This document shows positions 24,655 through 33,438 of a stretch of 36,544 bases of DNA, one piece after another. This DNA is from Pirellulales bacterium. Its GTDB lineage: Bacteria > Planctomycetota > Planctomycetia > Pirellulales > JAICIG01. Location: NCBI GenBank assembly GCA_025924495.1, contig JAICIG010000012.1:1-36544 (forward strand), read 5' to 3'. Numbering within the stretch: position 1 is the first letter of the stretch; each line of letters starts with the position of its first letter. Under the pieces are notes generated by a model, which had not been told where the DNA came from, made no database searches, and saw only the letters and a list, made by a program, of their open reading frames with translations. Made by a program: the position numbers and the translations under genes.

Positions 24655-24689
24655 GCGCTGGCCTTCGTCAACGGTTTTAAAAGATGAGG

Positions 24690-24735
24690 GACAGAAAGAT
24701 GGAATGGAAGAAGAGAGGAGAAGAATAACTTATCC
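24690..24735. repeat. homopurine-rich spacer between kinase and sigma genes
   Basis: A run of almost pure purines on the plus strand (GGGACAGAAAGATGGAATGG, then AAGAAGAGAGGAGAAGAA) fills most of the gap between the two genes. Its composition differs sharply from the surrounding GC-rich coding sequence. Confidence 0.4.
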
Positions 24736-24749
24736 CTAAAGGCCAATGA

Positions 24750-27700
24750 TTAGGAAGGTGCGGAGGGACGGTGCGCTCGGCGGCGGAAGAAGTTCAATGC
24801 CGCGTTGATTAGCAGTTCCGCAAGAACGGCGAGCACGAGGAGCCACGAAGCAGCATATGCGCCGAACACGACGATGTGATGCCATCCGGTCCAGTCGAGC
24901 GTTTCTTCCGGCTCAAGCGGAGCCTGACTCAGACTGAGGTAAAGACTGATGCAACCGAGCAGCACGCTCGCGAGCGGCACGAGCGCGAGCCACAGCGTGG
25001 CTCGCTTCCAACGGCCCGTGGCATACCAGCGCGCCAGCAGGAAAAGGGCCAGCAGCGGCGGCGCGAAGGCGAAGCCGGTGATCAGCCGCGCGGTGAAAGA
25101 GCGAAATTCATAGCTTGTCGGCGCCGGCGCTAAAGCTGCCGTCAAGAATATGCTGGCGGCGACCGGCAAGCCCAGCAAAGCGCGCAGGTTGAAGCGGCGA
25201 AGCAGGACCAGCCGCACCACGTAACCGCACGGAACGATCGCCAGCGCGAAGGCGAAGAGCATTCCCCAGCCAATGAAGGTCGCCGCCTGTTGGAAGTCGA
25301 TATTCCGGTCGGTCCGCCAAGGCAGGTCGCGTTGCCAGCGAGCATCTGTTCTCAGGCCGCCGAGACTCGGCGGGGCGACGGCCACGCCGCGGTCGGCTAA
25401 CGACGTCAGCGGTAAACTGGGCGACAACGAAAGAGCCGAAGACGGCGAATCGGAACCGGGCGCCAGGTCCGCAGTCGGCGGGCTCACCGCCTGCCTGCAT
25501 TCGGTCATGAAACCGAAGGCGTAGTAGACGAGCGGAGTTTGTCCCTGCCGAGCGCCCAACAGTGCGATTTGGTTGGGGGCCATGAAGGTCCCGCTCGCCA
25601 TGTCACGAGGAGCCGGTCCGGGGCACGACCAGACCGTCCGGCCGGTGGCGGCGTCGACGCCCAAGAGGTTGTTCGCCGTGGGATCAGTTGCGAACACGAT
25701 CAGCGCAGGCTGCTCGCCGTCGGAGGGCAGGATACTCAGGACTGGCCGCTGGCCCGCCGAGTTCAACGGCCGATTCCACCGCGGCGCCTCGAGCCGATCG
25801 GACGGCGCGACATACAGGCTCGATTCGTCGGCAAAGACGAGTTCATCCAGGCCGTCGCCATCGGCATCGCAAACTCGCAACCCGGCAGCCCAAGGATGAT
25901 GGCGGAGCGTTCGCTCGTGCGACTCGCCGCCGGCGTCGAAGACGATAACCTTATCGTTGGCGCCGGGAAGATAAACTCCCGCGCGCTGGCGGCCGGAGGC
26001 AGCGCGGAGAACCACGGGCCGCAACAGCTCGCCGCGTTTTTCAGACAACGACCGGAAATTCGTATAGGTGGCGTCAGTGACACGGCGCCACTGCTCGCGG
26101 CCCGTTTCGCCGGCCAGGGCGACAACGCGGACAGGCTGCCCGACGCCGCTTTGCCCCGTTTCGCTTACCGCCGGCTCGACCACAATGACTTCGGCGCTAC
26201 GGTCCCCGTCTAGGTCGCAGATGGTCGGCGACGTCCAGTTTTGCAGCGACAGTTGCGCGAGCCCATCGAGTTCGCGCGAACGCTTCCAAAGTAAAGCGCC
26301 GTCCTTGCCGCTGAGCGCTCGCAACTCCAAGCGATCCTCGGCGGTGGCCGCGGGGACCATCACGTCGAGCGTGCCGTCGCGATTCAAGTCGCCACATTCG
26401 AGCGCTAACTCGACGTCAGCGAGCTGAAAGGCCGCCGGCGTGCCGGGAACGAGGCCGTACTGCGGGCTGAGCGGTTGCGACCATTTCAGTCGGCCTGTCT
26501 GGCCGGAGGTTACGAACAGCCAGAGCTGAGCCTCTCCGCTCGTGAACCCGAAGCGCTCCGGGTAGCCGTAGTCGAGGGCGACGAGCCAGAGTACTTCTGC
26601 GTTGCCGTCTGCGTCCAAGTCGCGAGAGGCTGCGGCCAGCATGCCGCCAATCATCTTGGCGGTGACCTCGGGAACGGTCCAAAGCCTTCGTCCCGTCCGC
26701 CCCGAGACGGCGTGCAAAGGAGTAATGCGGCCGCGGCCCCCGCCCGAGCGCTCCCCGACGAGCAGATCGACGGCGCCGTCGCCATCCAGGTCGCCGCTGG
26801 CCGTGCGGTTGCCGGCGGAATCGGCGGAGCCCGCCGCTTGCACGCGCAGTTCCGACGTCGAGCGAATCGCGGTAGAGCGCCACAGTTCACGGCCGCTGGC
26901 GCCGCTGGCCGCCAGGAGCGTGCCATCGCCCCAGCTGCGCACGAGATCGCGGATGCCGTCGCCATCGAAGTCGGCCGCCGGCGCGCCGAGTTCTCCCAGC
27001 CGTTTCCAGGGTTGGGCGGCGATGCCGCGCAGGCACTTCAGCTCGCCGCCAAAATCGAGCTGCTCGGCCGACTTGCTCTCAAAGACCACGAGATCGTCCA
27101 GGCCGTCGCCGTCGAGATCGGCCGGATGCACAGCCGTCATGCCGGAACCTCGGTGCGCCAGCCGCCCGGTTCCCGCGGAGAATACAAAGGGGAACATGCC
27201 GCGGCGCTGTCCGGATAACTCCTCGACGAGCGGAACCAGCAATTGCGGCCAACCATCGATGGAAGCACGGCGCCACTGGGGCGGCGCGAGCACAAAGCCG
27301 GCGCTCAGGCCGCGGTCGTTGGGCGGCGTTGCGCGGCTAGTCCACAACGTTTCGCCGGTGGCGCCCGAGAGGGCATCGACGTATACACTGTAATCGTTGC
27401 CAGCAAGCGTCACTGCGAATAACTCGCGCGAACCGTCCCCATTAAGGTCGGGTCCGTCTAGGAAGGAATCAATCTGCGAGTCAATGCTGACGAGCTTGCG
27501 GGCCCAGATGTCTTCGCCAGTTTCTGCCGACATGACTGCCAACTTGCCCCACGGCGTGTCATTGAATCCGAGGCGGCCGCCTAGCGTGCCAGCCCCCCGA
27601 GAGCGGCCGTCGGGGACGACGACTTCGAGTTTGCCGTCGGCGTTCAGATCGACGACCAGCGGCCAAACTGGCGCCTCGACGGTCCAACCGGGGCGCTGCG

Positions 27701-30284
27701 GCCAGTAGGCGTCGAGCTGCCGAAGCCAAAGCACTCTTCGCCGCGCGTACGACCAGACGGCAACCTTTGCAGTGGGAAAACTCGGGAAGCCCCCGACCGG
27801 CTTTTCTTCGAGCAACACGACTTCCGCCGAACCATCGCTGTCCACGTCGGCCCACTGGGGTTCTTTGCCCGGCCGGGCGCCGATGTCGATTGGCGCCTCA
27901 ACGGCCTCGCCAGACGTAGGATCGAGCAGCACGACGTGCTTGCCGGCAACCAGCGCCACGCAGCGCCTCCCAGCGAAAGAAACAAGTCGAGGAGAAGAGG
28001 GGCGATAAACGTGCGCGCCGGTGCGCTGCTGAAACGCTCGGTCGCGGGCAATGTGCCTGCCGGCCAACATGCTGCCGTGCCCGCCGCTTGTCATGCCGCC
28101 GTCGAAACCAGCGAACCAGCGCAGATCGTACGGAATTTCGACACTGGAAGGGCCGACCGCCGGAGCGGCGGCAGGCAAGTCGAACAGTGCGTCGGCCAGG
28201 TCATAGCGCCAGATAGTTTCGCCCGTCTTGCCGGAGACGGCCTCGACCCAGCGCCGGCACGCATAGCGACTTTGTTGAATGCTCGGGTTCGCGCCGATGT
28301 CGGCACAGACGGCAATCGGGTCGGAAATCCCGTCGTTGTTGCAGTCGCAGGAGATGGCTGGCTCGCCGAGGACGGCGCTGCGAATTTCGGCTTGACGATA
28401 TTGCCCGCCTTCCGGTTGAGGCTCGAACAATTGTTCGCTCCGCGGGGCAAACCAGAGCACGCTGCCATCGGCGCCCGAGACGGCCATTAGCCACGCCTGG
28501 TGGCGGCCGGCGCAAAGCAGGTCGCCGACGCCGTCGCCATCGACGTCGACGGCAAGCGGCGAAACCCACGGCTGGGTAGCATACGAACCGTAGCCCGATC
28601 GCCATGTCGAGGCGGAATTCCAAGGCCAGCGGAAGCCCTTCGCCTTTTGCATCGCCGTGGCATGTTCCGGCCCCAGTTTCACATTCCAAATGACTTGCGG
28701 GATGCGCGCCTGGCGCAGGCCGATTCCTTCTTTCGTCCAGAGCACGATGCGGCGTTCTTCGCCGAAGTCGACGATCGCATAAGCGCCGTCGATTTCCTGC
28801 GGCGCCAGAAGCAACTGGTCGTTCAGGTTCACGGAGTACGTGAGGTTCTGTCCGCGGTCGAGTTGCAGGCCGAATGTCTGGCTCAACGTTCCTTCGGCCG
28901 AAACGCGGACCTCGTACTCGCCGGCGGGAAGACTGGCCGCCGCTTGCATAGGGAGCGTGTCGGTGCGGACGGTATCGCCGCGGGCGTCGATGATCTCGGC
29001 CACGAGCGGCGGATTGACGGCATCGAGGCGAATCGATCCTTGCCGCCAGGTGCGGTAGCCCGACCAGGCGAAGAATCCGGCCATGGTGACCAGCAGCGTG
29101 GCGGCGGCCGCTGCGCTCGCGAGGGCCAGGCTGCGGCGATGGCGCCGGGCCCAACGCCTAGCCGTTTCCAGCGGGCTGGCGCGGCGGGCGCGGATGGCGC
29201 GGCCGTCGAGAAAGGCGCGCAGGTCGTCCGCCAACTCGCGGGCCGCGGCGTAGCGTTCGCTCGGCTCTTTTGCCAGGCACTTCATCACAATCGTTTCCAG
29301 GTCGCGCGGCACAGCGGCCGCGAGCTGACGAAGCGGCGAGGGTTCAGCGGCGAGGATGCTCTGGATGACTTCGTGCGGCGTATCGCCGGAGAAAGCGGGC
29401 TGGCCGCTCAGCAGTTCGTAGAGCGTGGCGCCGAGACTGAACAGGTCGCTGCGGTGATCGACGCGTTTGCGGGCCGCGGCTGCTTGCTCGGGGCTCATGT
29501 AGCGCGGCGTGCCGAGCAAGGCGCCGGTCATGCTGAGCGTGACGTCGTCCAAACGACGGGCCAAGCCGAAATCGGTCAACCAGAGTCGGTTCTCGCGATC
29601 GATGAGCAGGTTGGACGGCTTCACGTCGCGGTGGACGACGCCGCGCTGATGGGCATGGGCCAATGCTTCGGCGGCCTGCAGGCCCCACACGGCGACTTGT
29701 TCGGCCGGCAGCGGGCCTTGTTGTTCCGCCAGGACTTCGGCCAGGCTGCGCCCTTCGATAAATTGCATGGCGTAGTAGTTGACGCCGCGCTCGCTGCCAA
29801 GATTGAAGATTGGCACGATGTTCGTATGGTGCAGCGTAGCGACCGTGGCCGCTTCGCGCTGGAAGCGCTCAATCGCCTCGGGATCGGAGAAGCCGCCGAA
29901 GCGGAGGATCTTTAGCGCAACGCGGCGGCCGAGCGAGATTTGTTCCGCCTCGAAGACGGCGCCCATGCCGCCGCGGCCCACTTCGCGAATGATGCGAAAG
30001 TCGCCGAGCCGCTGTTGCACGTTTGGGGCGGCGGTTTCGGCAACGTGGATGAATTCGAGGCCTGCCAGGCAAGCTTCGAGTTGCCCGGCAAGCTGCGAAT
30101 GTTGCGCGATCAACTCGTCGCGGCTCGGCGCGCAGCCGGCCTTCAAATCGGCGAGATACTGGTCCAGGATCTTCGCCAACTCAGCGGCCACTGCGTCGGC
30201 TGCATAATCGCAGGTGGGCTCGGCGCGCGGGTCGGCTTTCGCAGACGGTTCGGTTTCGCGTTCGGGAGATGACATGTCGGACAT
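24750..30284 (-). CDS. giant transmembrane Ser/Thr kinase with FG-GAP/VCBS-type propeller
   Basis: A 1844-residue protein. Kinase domain at about 95-360: VGRGGMGAVFEAEQ, catalytic Lys125 (VALKIL), HRDVKPSN (218-225), DFGLAR (238-243) and GTPRYMSPEQ. Helix at about 385-407. Then a PEGA-like beta segment (about 420-490). A long outer region holds twelve DxDxDG-like calcium motifs, such as DVDGDGVGD, DLNGDGSRE and DLDGDGLDD, eleven of them canonical (one reads DLDGDRSAE), mixed with PQQ-propeller-like blades. Five more helices end the protein. The positive tail FFRRRAHR fits a cytoplasmic C-terminus, so the propeller is tethered at both ends. ATG 30284 is chosen; the open frame to 30437 has no family features. 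The sigma gene follows. Confidence 0.93.
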   Translation of the reverse strand: MSDMSSPERETEPSAKADPRAEPTCDYAADAVAAELAKILDQYLADLKAGCAPSRDELIAQHSQLAGQLEACLAGLEFIHVAETAAPNVQQRLGDFRIIREVGRGGMGAVFEAEQISLGRRVALKILRFGGFSDPEAIERFQREAATVATLHHTNIVPIFNLGSERGVNYYAMQFIEGRSLAEVLAEQQGPLPAEQVAVWGLQAAEALAHAHQRGVVHRDVKPSNLLIDRENRLWLTDFGLARRLDDVTLSMTGALLGTPRYMSPEQAAAARKRVDHRSDLFSLGATLYELLSGQPAFSGDTPHEVIQSILAAEPSPLRQLAAAVPRDLETIVMKCLAKEPSERYAAARELADDLRAFLDGRAIRARRASPLETARRWARRHRRSLALASAAAAATLLVTMAGFFAWSGYRTWRQGSIRLDAVNPPLVAEIIDARGDTVRTDTLPMQAAASLPAGEYEVRVSAEGTLSQTFGLQLDRGQNLTYSVNLNDQLLLAPQEIDGAYAIVDFGEERRIVLWTKEGIGLRQARIPQVIWNVKLGPEHATAMQKAKGFRWPWNSASTWRSGYGSYATQPWVSPLAVDVDGDGVGDLLCAGRHQAWLMAVSGADGSVLWFAPRSEQLFEPQPEGGQYRQAEIRSAVLGEPAISCDCNNDGISDPIAVCADIGANPSIQQSRYACRRWVEAVSGKTGETIWRYDLADALFDLPAAAPAVGPSSVEIPYDLRWFAGFDGGMTSGGHGSMLAGRHIARDRAFQQRTGAHVYRPSSPRLVSFAGRRCVALVAGKHVVLLDPTSGEAVEAPIDIGARPGKEPQWADVDSDGSAEVVLLEEKPVGGFPSFPTAKVAVWSYARRRVLWLRQLDAYWPQRPGWTVEAPVWPLVVDLNADGKLEVVVPDGRSRGAGTLGGRLGFNDTPWGKLAVMSAETGEDIWARKLVSIDSQIDSFLDGPDLNGDGSRELFAVTLAGNDYSVYVDALSGATGETLWTSRATPPNDRGLSAGFVLAPPQWRRASIDGWPQLLVPLVEELSGQRRGMFPFVFSAGTGRLAHRGSGMTAVHPADLDGDGLDDLVVFESKSAEQLDFGGELKCLRGIAAQPWKRLGELGAPAADFDGDGIRDLVRSWGDGTLLAASGASGRELWRSTAIRSTSELRVQAAGSADSAGNRTASGDLDGDGAVDLLVGERSGGGRGRITPLHAVSGRTGRRLWTVPEVTAKMIGGMLAAASRDLDADGNAEVLWLVALDYGYPERFGFTSGEAQLWLFVTSGQTGRLKWSQPLSPQYGLVPGTPAAFQLADVELALECGDLNRDGTLDVMVPAATAEDRLELRALSGKDGALLWKRSRELDGLAQLSLQNWTSPTICDLDGDRSAEVIVVEPAVSETGQSGVGQPVRVVALAGETGREQWRRVTDATYTNFRSLSEKRGELLRPVVLRAASGRQRAGVYLPGANDKVIVFDAGGESHERTLRHHPWAAGLRVCDADGDGLDELVFADESSLYVAPSDRLEAPRWNRPLNSAGQRPVLSILPSDGEQPALIVFATDPTANNLLGVDAATGRTVWSCPGPAPRDMASGTFMAPNQIALLGARQGQTPLVYYAFGFMTECRQAVSPPTADLAPGSDSPSSALSLSPSLPLTSLADRGVAVAPPSLGGLRTDARWQRDLPWRTDRNIDFQQAATFIGWGMLFAFALAIVPCGYVVRLVLLRRFNLRALLGLPVAASIFLTAALAPAPTSYEFRSFTARLITGFAFAPPLLALFLLARWYATGRWKRATLWLALVPLASVLLGCISLYLSLSQAPLEPEETLDWTGWHHIVVFGAYAASWLLVLAVLAELLINAALNFFRRRAHRPSAPS

Positions 30285-30516
30285 CGCGGCTCGCCTTTGG
30301 CGAATTAGTTTAGCAGTCGCCCGGCCTGGCAGTCTGCAACGACGATCGCGCTGGCCCGGCCGGGTGCCGTCCTGTTTTAAGAGTGCCGGAGCGGGCCAGT
30401 TTGTCACGCGGCTCCGCGAAATTTTCCGCGACGGCAAGGAACGAGCATGCGAATGAAGGAGAGCTGGCTACCGCCGAATTGCCGGCTAGAGCATTCCCTC
30501 GGGGGACAAAGCGGTG

Positions 30517-30762
30517 TCAAGACTTCGGCTTCTTCTTGCCGTTGCCCGATTTCTTCTCGAGCGGAAGAGGTTCGAGAGATACGATCAAGAGAGGCTCGAG
30601 GATTTTCGTGGCGCTGTCCTCGTCGGTGACGATGACAATCCGCTGGTTCATGGCCACGAATTCAGGGTGTTTGACCGGAACTCGCCGGCCATCCGCCAAA
30701 CCCAGCACAAACGGCTTAAACGGCACTTCCCGTAACGCCTGGCGAATTAGATTCAGGTCCAC
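30517..30762 (-). CDS. small conserved hypothetical protein with Lys-rich tail
   Basis: An 81-residue protein using GTG 30762, which gives VDLNLIRQALREVPFKPFVLGLADGRR followed by VPVKHPEFVAMNQRIVIV, LLIVSLEPL and a basic tail KKSGNGKKKPKS. This looks like a small beta-rich family common in planctomycetes (from memory, not searched), where the conserved part starts with (M/V)DLN. A longer frame to ATG 30813 would overlap the perfect hairpin and lacks conserved character. Function unknown. It lies downstream of the initiator tRNA on the same strand. Confidence 0.65.
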   Translation of the reverse strand: MDLNLIRQALREVPFKPFVLGLADGRRVPVKHPEFVAMNQRIVIVTDEDSATKILEPLLIVSLEPLPLEKKSGNGKKKPKS

Positions 30763-30786
30763 GGTGGCCCGCCCTTTATAAATGAC

Positions 30787-30823
30787 AAGACCCCGGATGG
30801 CATCTGATGCCATCCGGGGTCTT
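30787..30823 (-). terminator. perfect 17-bp hairpin after the initiator tRNA
   Basis: AAGACCCCGGATGGCAT (30787-30803) pairs with all 17 bases of its complement at 30807-30823 across a CTG loop. It begins 5 bases past the tRNA 3' end. On the minus strand it continues TTGTCATTTAT, a poor T run. It probably ends or stabilises the tRNA transcript. Confidence 0.65.
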
Positions 30824-30828
30824 GTAAG

Positions 30829-30902
<74 letters not shown>

Positions 30903-30916
30903 TCATGTGTGCTTGC

Positions 30917-30944
30917 ATTATATCGGCCGTCGGCGCCTCGTCCA
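30917..30944 (-). promoter_or_regulatory. sigma70-type promoter of the initiator tRNA
   Basis: On the minus strand, TGGACG (-35, four of six consensus bases) is followed after 16 bases by a perfect TATAAT (-10). This ends 14 bases before the mature tRNA 5' end, giving a very short leader. It is the clearest housekeeping promoter in the window. Confidence 0.7.
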
Positions 30945-31158
30945 GTGCTTCTTTTCCGCACCGACGTTAAATAGCCTCGTCCTTTTTCGCCCCAACCTCT
31001 AAAATGGATTGGACTTCTTGCTTGGCAACCGGAATACCAGCAGGTAAACTCAGAAGGACGGGTGAGGCCTCTTTCGTCCGGCGCGGCGGTACATTGAAGT
31101 GCGGCTGGCGTTCAAGTCTTTTCCAGGCCGATCACCTTGAGGCGGAGAGAGACTGTCG

Positions 31159-33288
31159 ATGGCGTTGCCGAATCCGTTGCAACCAGCGGGCGCGTCCGAA
31201 ACGCCGCGCAGCGAACCGGCTGCTGCCAACACGCCTCGGCCCATACCTATTAAGTCGCCTTCGGCGCCTCGCCCCACGGCTGGTACGTCGCCCTCGGCAG
31301 AACCGCCGGACGAGTTCGACCCTTATTACCGCTGGCTCGGCATTCCACGCGCCGAGCAGCCGCCCACGCTTTATAGGCTGTTAGGTTTGTCGCAGTTGGA
31401 GCCTGATCTGGGCGTGATTGAAGAGGCGGCTAATCGCCAGATGGCGCATGTCCGCGCGCATCAAAACGGCCCCTACTCAGCCGAATCGCAGCGGCTGCTG
31501 AATGAGTTGTCCACGGCCAAGTTGACGCTTCTCCATGTCGGCAAGAAGCTCGCTTACGATCGCACGCTCCGGCCGCCCGCGCCGCCGCCGCTGCCTTCTG
31601 CAGGGGGCATGCCGGCAGTAACTCCATCGCTGCCGCCACGGCCAGTTCCCATCTCGCCGATACCCGTCGCCGCCGCGCCCCAGCCGGTGGCGGTTTCCGC
31701 AGGGCAGCCCCCATCGGAAGCTTCCCGCCCTGCGCCCCAACCGGTTCCACAAGGCGCTGCGCCAAGCGGCCGTTGGGCGAACAGCGGCGCTACGGCCATT
31801 TCCGCGCCGCCGCGACCTATCCCCGTGCCGGTACCCGTACCGAGGCAGTCGGATCCTGCCAAGCTGGTGCTGCGGGAGACGCCGCGTAATCCCGACGATG
31901 AACTGAAGCGGATCGCGCTTAAGAAGGCGCCTCCTTGGGCGATCAGTTGCGTCGTTCACATGCTGCTCTTGATTATTCTCGGCCTGTGGTACATCGCGGG
32001 AAACCCAATCCAAAATGGCATCTTTTTAGACGTGGCCTCGACCGAAATCGGCCAACAGCTCTTGGATGATTCAATCGCCCTCTCGTCGGAGGATTCCAAG
32101 GTTGAAACCTCGATCGTGCCGCCCAGCGAATTGGCGAAAGTCGACGATCCGTTTTCGGAGGCGAAGCCCGAGCCATTGGATTTTGCGCTCGAGGGCGTCA
32201 GGCCCATTATGAATCTGGATGGGCCAACGATCAATATTGCGCTGATGGGCCGCGAGCCGGGGACCAAAGAGGCGTTGCTTGGAAAATATGGCGGCAATGG
32301 CGAGAGCGAGGACGCCGTCCAACGCGGCTTGGCATGGCTGGCGACTTACCAACGGAAAGACGGTTCGTGGAGTCTTAAAGGCCCCTACAAATCCGGCGCA
32401 CTCGACGCTCGCGATCTTCCCGAGTCGGCCACGGCGATGGCGCTGTTGGCGTTTCAAGGCGCGGGCAATACGCATCAGCGCGGCGAGTACAAGAAGCAAG
32501 TCGCCAAGGGGATCTATGCCTTGTTGCGCATGCAAGGCGGAAATGGCGATTTCTTTCAAGAAGGGGGCCGCAGCAACAACTGGTTTTATGCGCACGCGCA
32601 GTGCACGATCGCCGTCTGCGAACTGTATGGCATGACGAAGGATGAGGAGCTGCGCCGCCCTGCCGAGCAGGCGATCAAATTTCTGATTGAATCACAAGAC
32701 CCCGAACTGGGCGGCTGGCGATATTTGCCGCGCAGCGACAGCGATACGTCGGTCACCGGCTGGGTGGTGATGGCGTTTCAGAGCGCCCGCATGGCAGGGC
32801 TTGAAGTGCCAAGCCCCGTGTTGGCGAAAATCAGCGAGTACCTCGACAAAGTCACCGAAGACGGCAGCACCTACGGCTATCAAGTGGGCACGGAGCCGAG
32901 CCCGACGATGACGGCCGAAGCTTTGCTTTGCCGCCAGTATCTGGGATGGCGGCGCGACGATCCTCGATTGGTGGCTGGTGCGGAACGCCTCTTGAAGCAT
33001 CTGCCGAGGTACGAAGATCGCGACGTCTATTACTGGTACTACGGCACGCAGATGATGCACCACATGGAAGGCAAGTTCTGGCCGGAGTGGAATGCGGCAC
33101 TGCGCAATATGCTGGTGAAACGCCAGGAGAGAACGGGACCCGAGAAGGGGAGCTGGGATCCGCAAGGCGAGCATCCCGATCGCTGGGCCGCCCTCGGCCA
33201 GGGCGGCAGGCTCTATACGACCTGCCTCTCGCTTTATATGCTCGAAGTCTATTACCGGCACCTGCCAATCTATGGCGTGCAAAAGTAG
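31159..33288 (+). CDS. membrane-anchored J-like plus terpenoid-cyclase-like toroid protein
   Basis: A 709-residue protein. Residues 54-136 form a J-domain-like helix bundle (DPYYRWLGI, LYRLLGLSQLEPDL, LLNELSTAKLTLLHVGKKLAYDRTL) typical of planctomycetes, but the HPD motif is absent. A Pro-rich linker (about 137-230) leads to a membrane helix at 258-280 (PPWAISCVVHMLLLIILGLWYIAG). The rest (about 385-700) shows repeats of the squalene-hopene/prenyltransferase alpha-alpha toroid (AVQRGLAWLATYQRKDGSW, YLDKVTEDGSTYGY). No acidic cyclase motif (DXDD) is apparent, so catalysis is doubtful. The toroid is probably extracytoplasmic. GGAGAG lies about 9 bases upstream of the ATG. Confidence 0.82.
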   Translation: MALPNPLQPAGASETPRSEPAAANTPRPIPIKSPSAPRPTAGTSPSAEPPDEFDPYYRWLGIPRAEQPPTLYRLLGLSQLEPDLGVIEEAANRQMAHVRAHQNGPYSAESQRLLNELSTAKLTLLHVGKKLAYDRTLRPPAPPPLPSAGGMPAVTPSLPPRPVPISPIPVAAAPQPVAVSAGQPPSEASRPAPQPVPQGAAPSGRWANSGATAISAPPRPIPVPVPVPRQSDPAKLVLRETPRNPDDELKRIALKKAPPWAISCVVHMLLLIILGLWYIAGNPIQNGIFLDVASTEIGQQLLDDSIALSSEDSKVETSIVPPSELAKVDDPFSEAKPEPLDFALEGVRPIMNLDGPTINIALMGREPGTKEALLGKYGGNGESEDAVQRGLAWLATYQRKDGSWSLKGPYKSGALDARDLPESATAMALLAFQGAGNTHQRGEYKKQVAKGIYALLRMQGGNGDFFQEGGRSNNWFYAHAQCTIAVCELYGMTKDEELRRPAEQAIKFLIESQDPELGGWRYLPRSDSDTSVTGWVVMAFQSARMAGLEVPSPVLAKISEYLDKVTEDGSTYGYQVGTEPSPTMTAEALLCRQYLGWRRDDPRLVAGAERLLKHLPRYEDRDVYYWYYGTQMMHHMEGKFWPEWNAALRNMLVKRQERTGPEKGSWDPQGEHPDRWAALGQGGRLYTTCLSLYMLEVYYRHLPIYGVQK

Positions 33289-33438
33289 ACGCAAAGTGCG
33301 GCGCCCGAATCAATCTCGACGGCCAGGGCGGGTCGCGTGATAATCTTGCGGCGGGCGAACTTTTGCTCGGCGAGCAGAGTGCGCGGCGGCGCGAGTAGTG
33401 GTGCAATTTCCTGACGTATTTCAAGCAAAGACTTATTC

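Noticed and set aside
28500..29915. A 471-codon plus-strand frame within the kinase gene
   Set aside because: Antisense to the kinase domain and the start of the propeller region; no family features.
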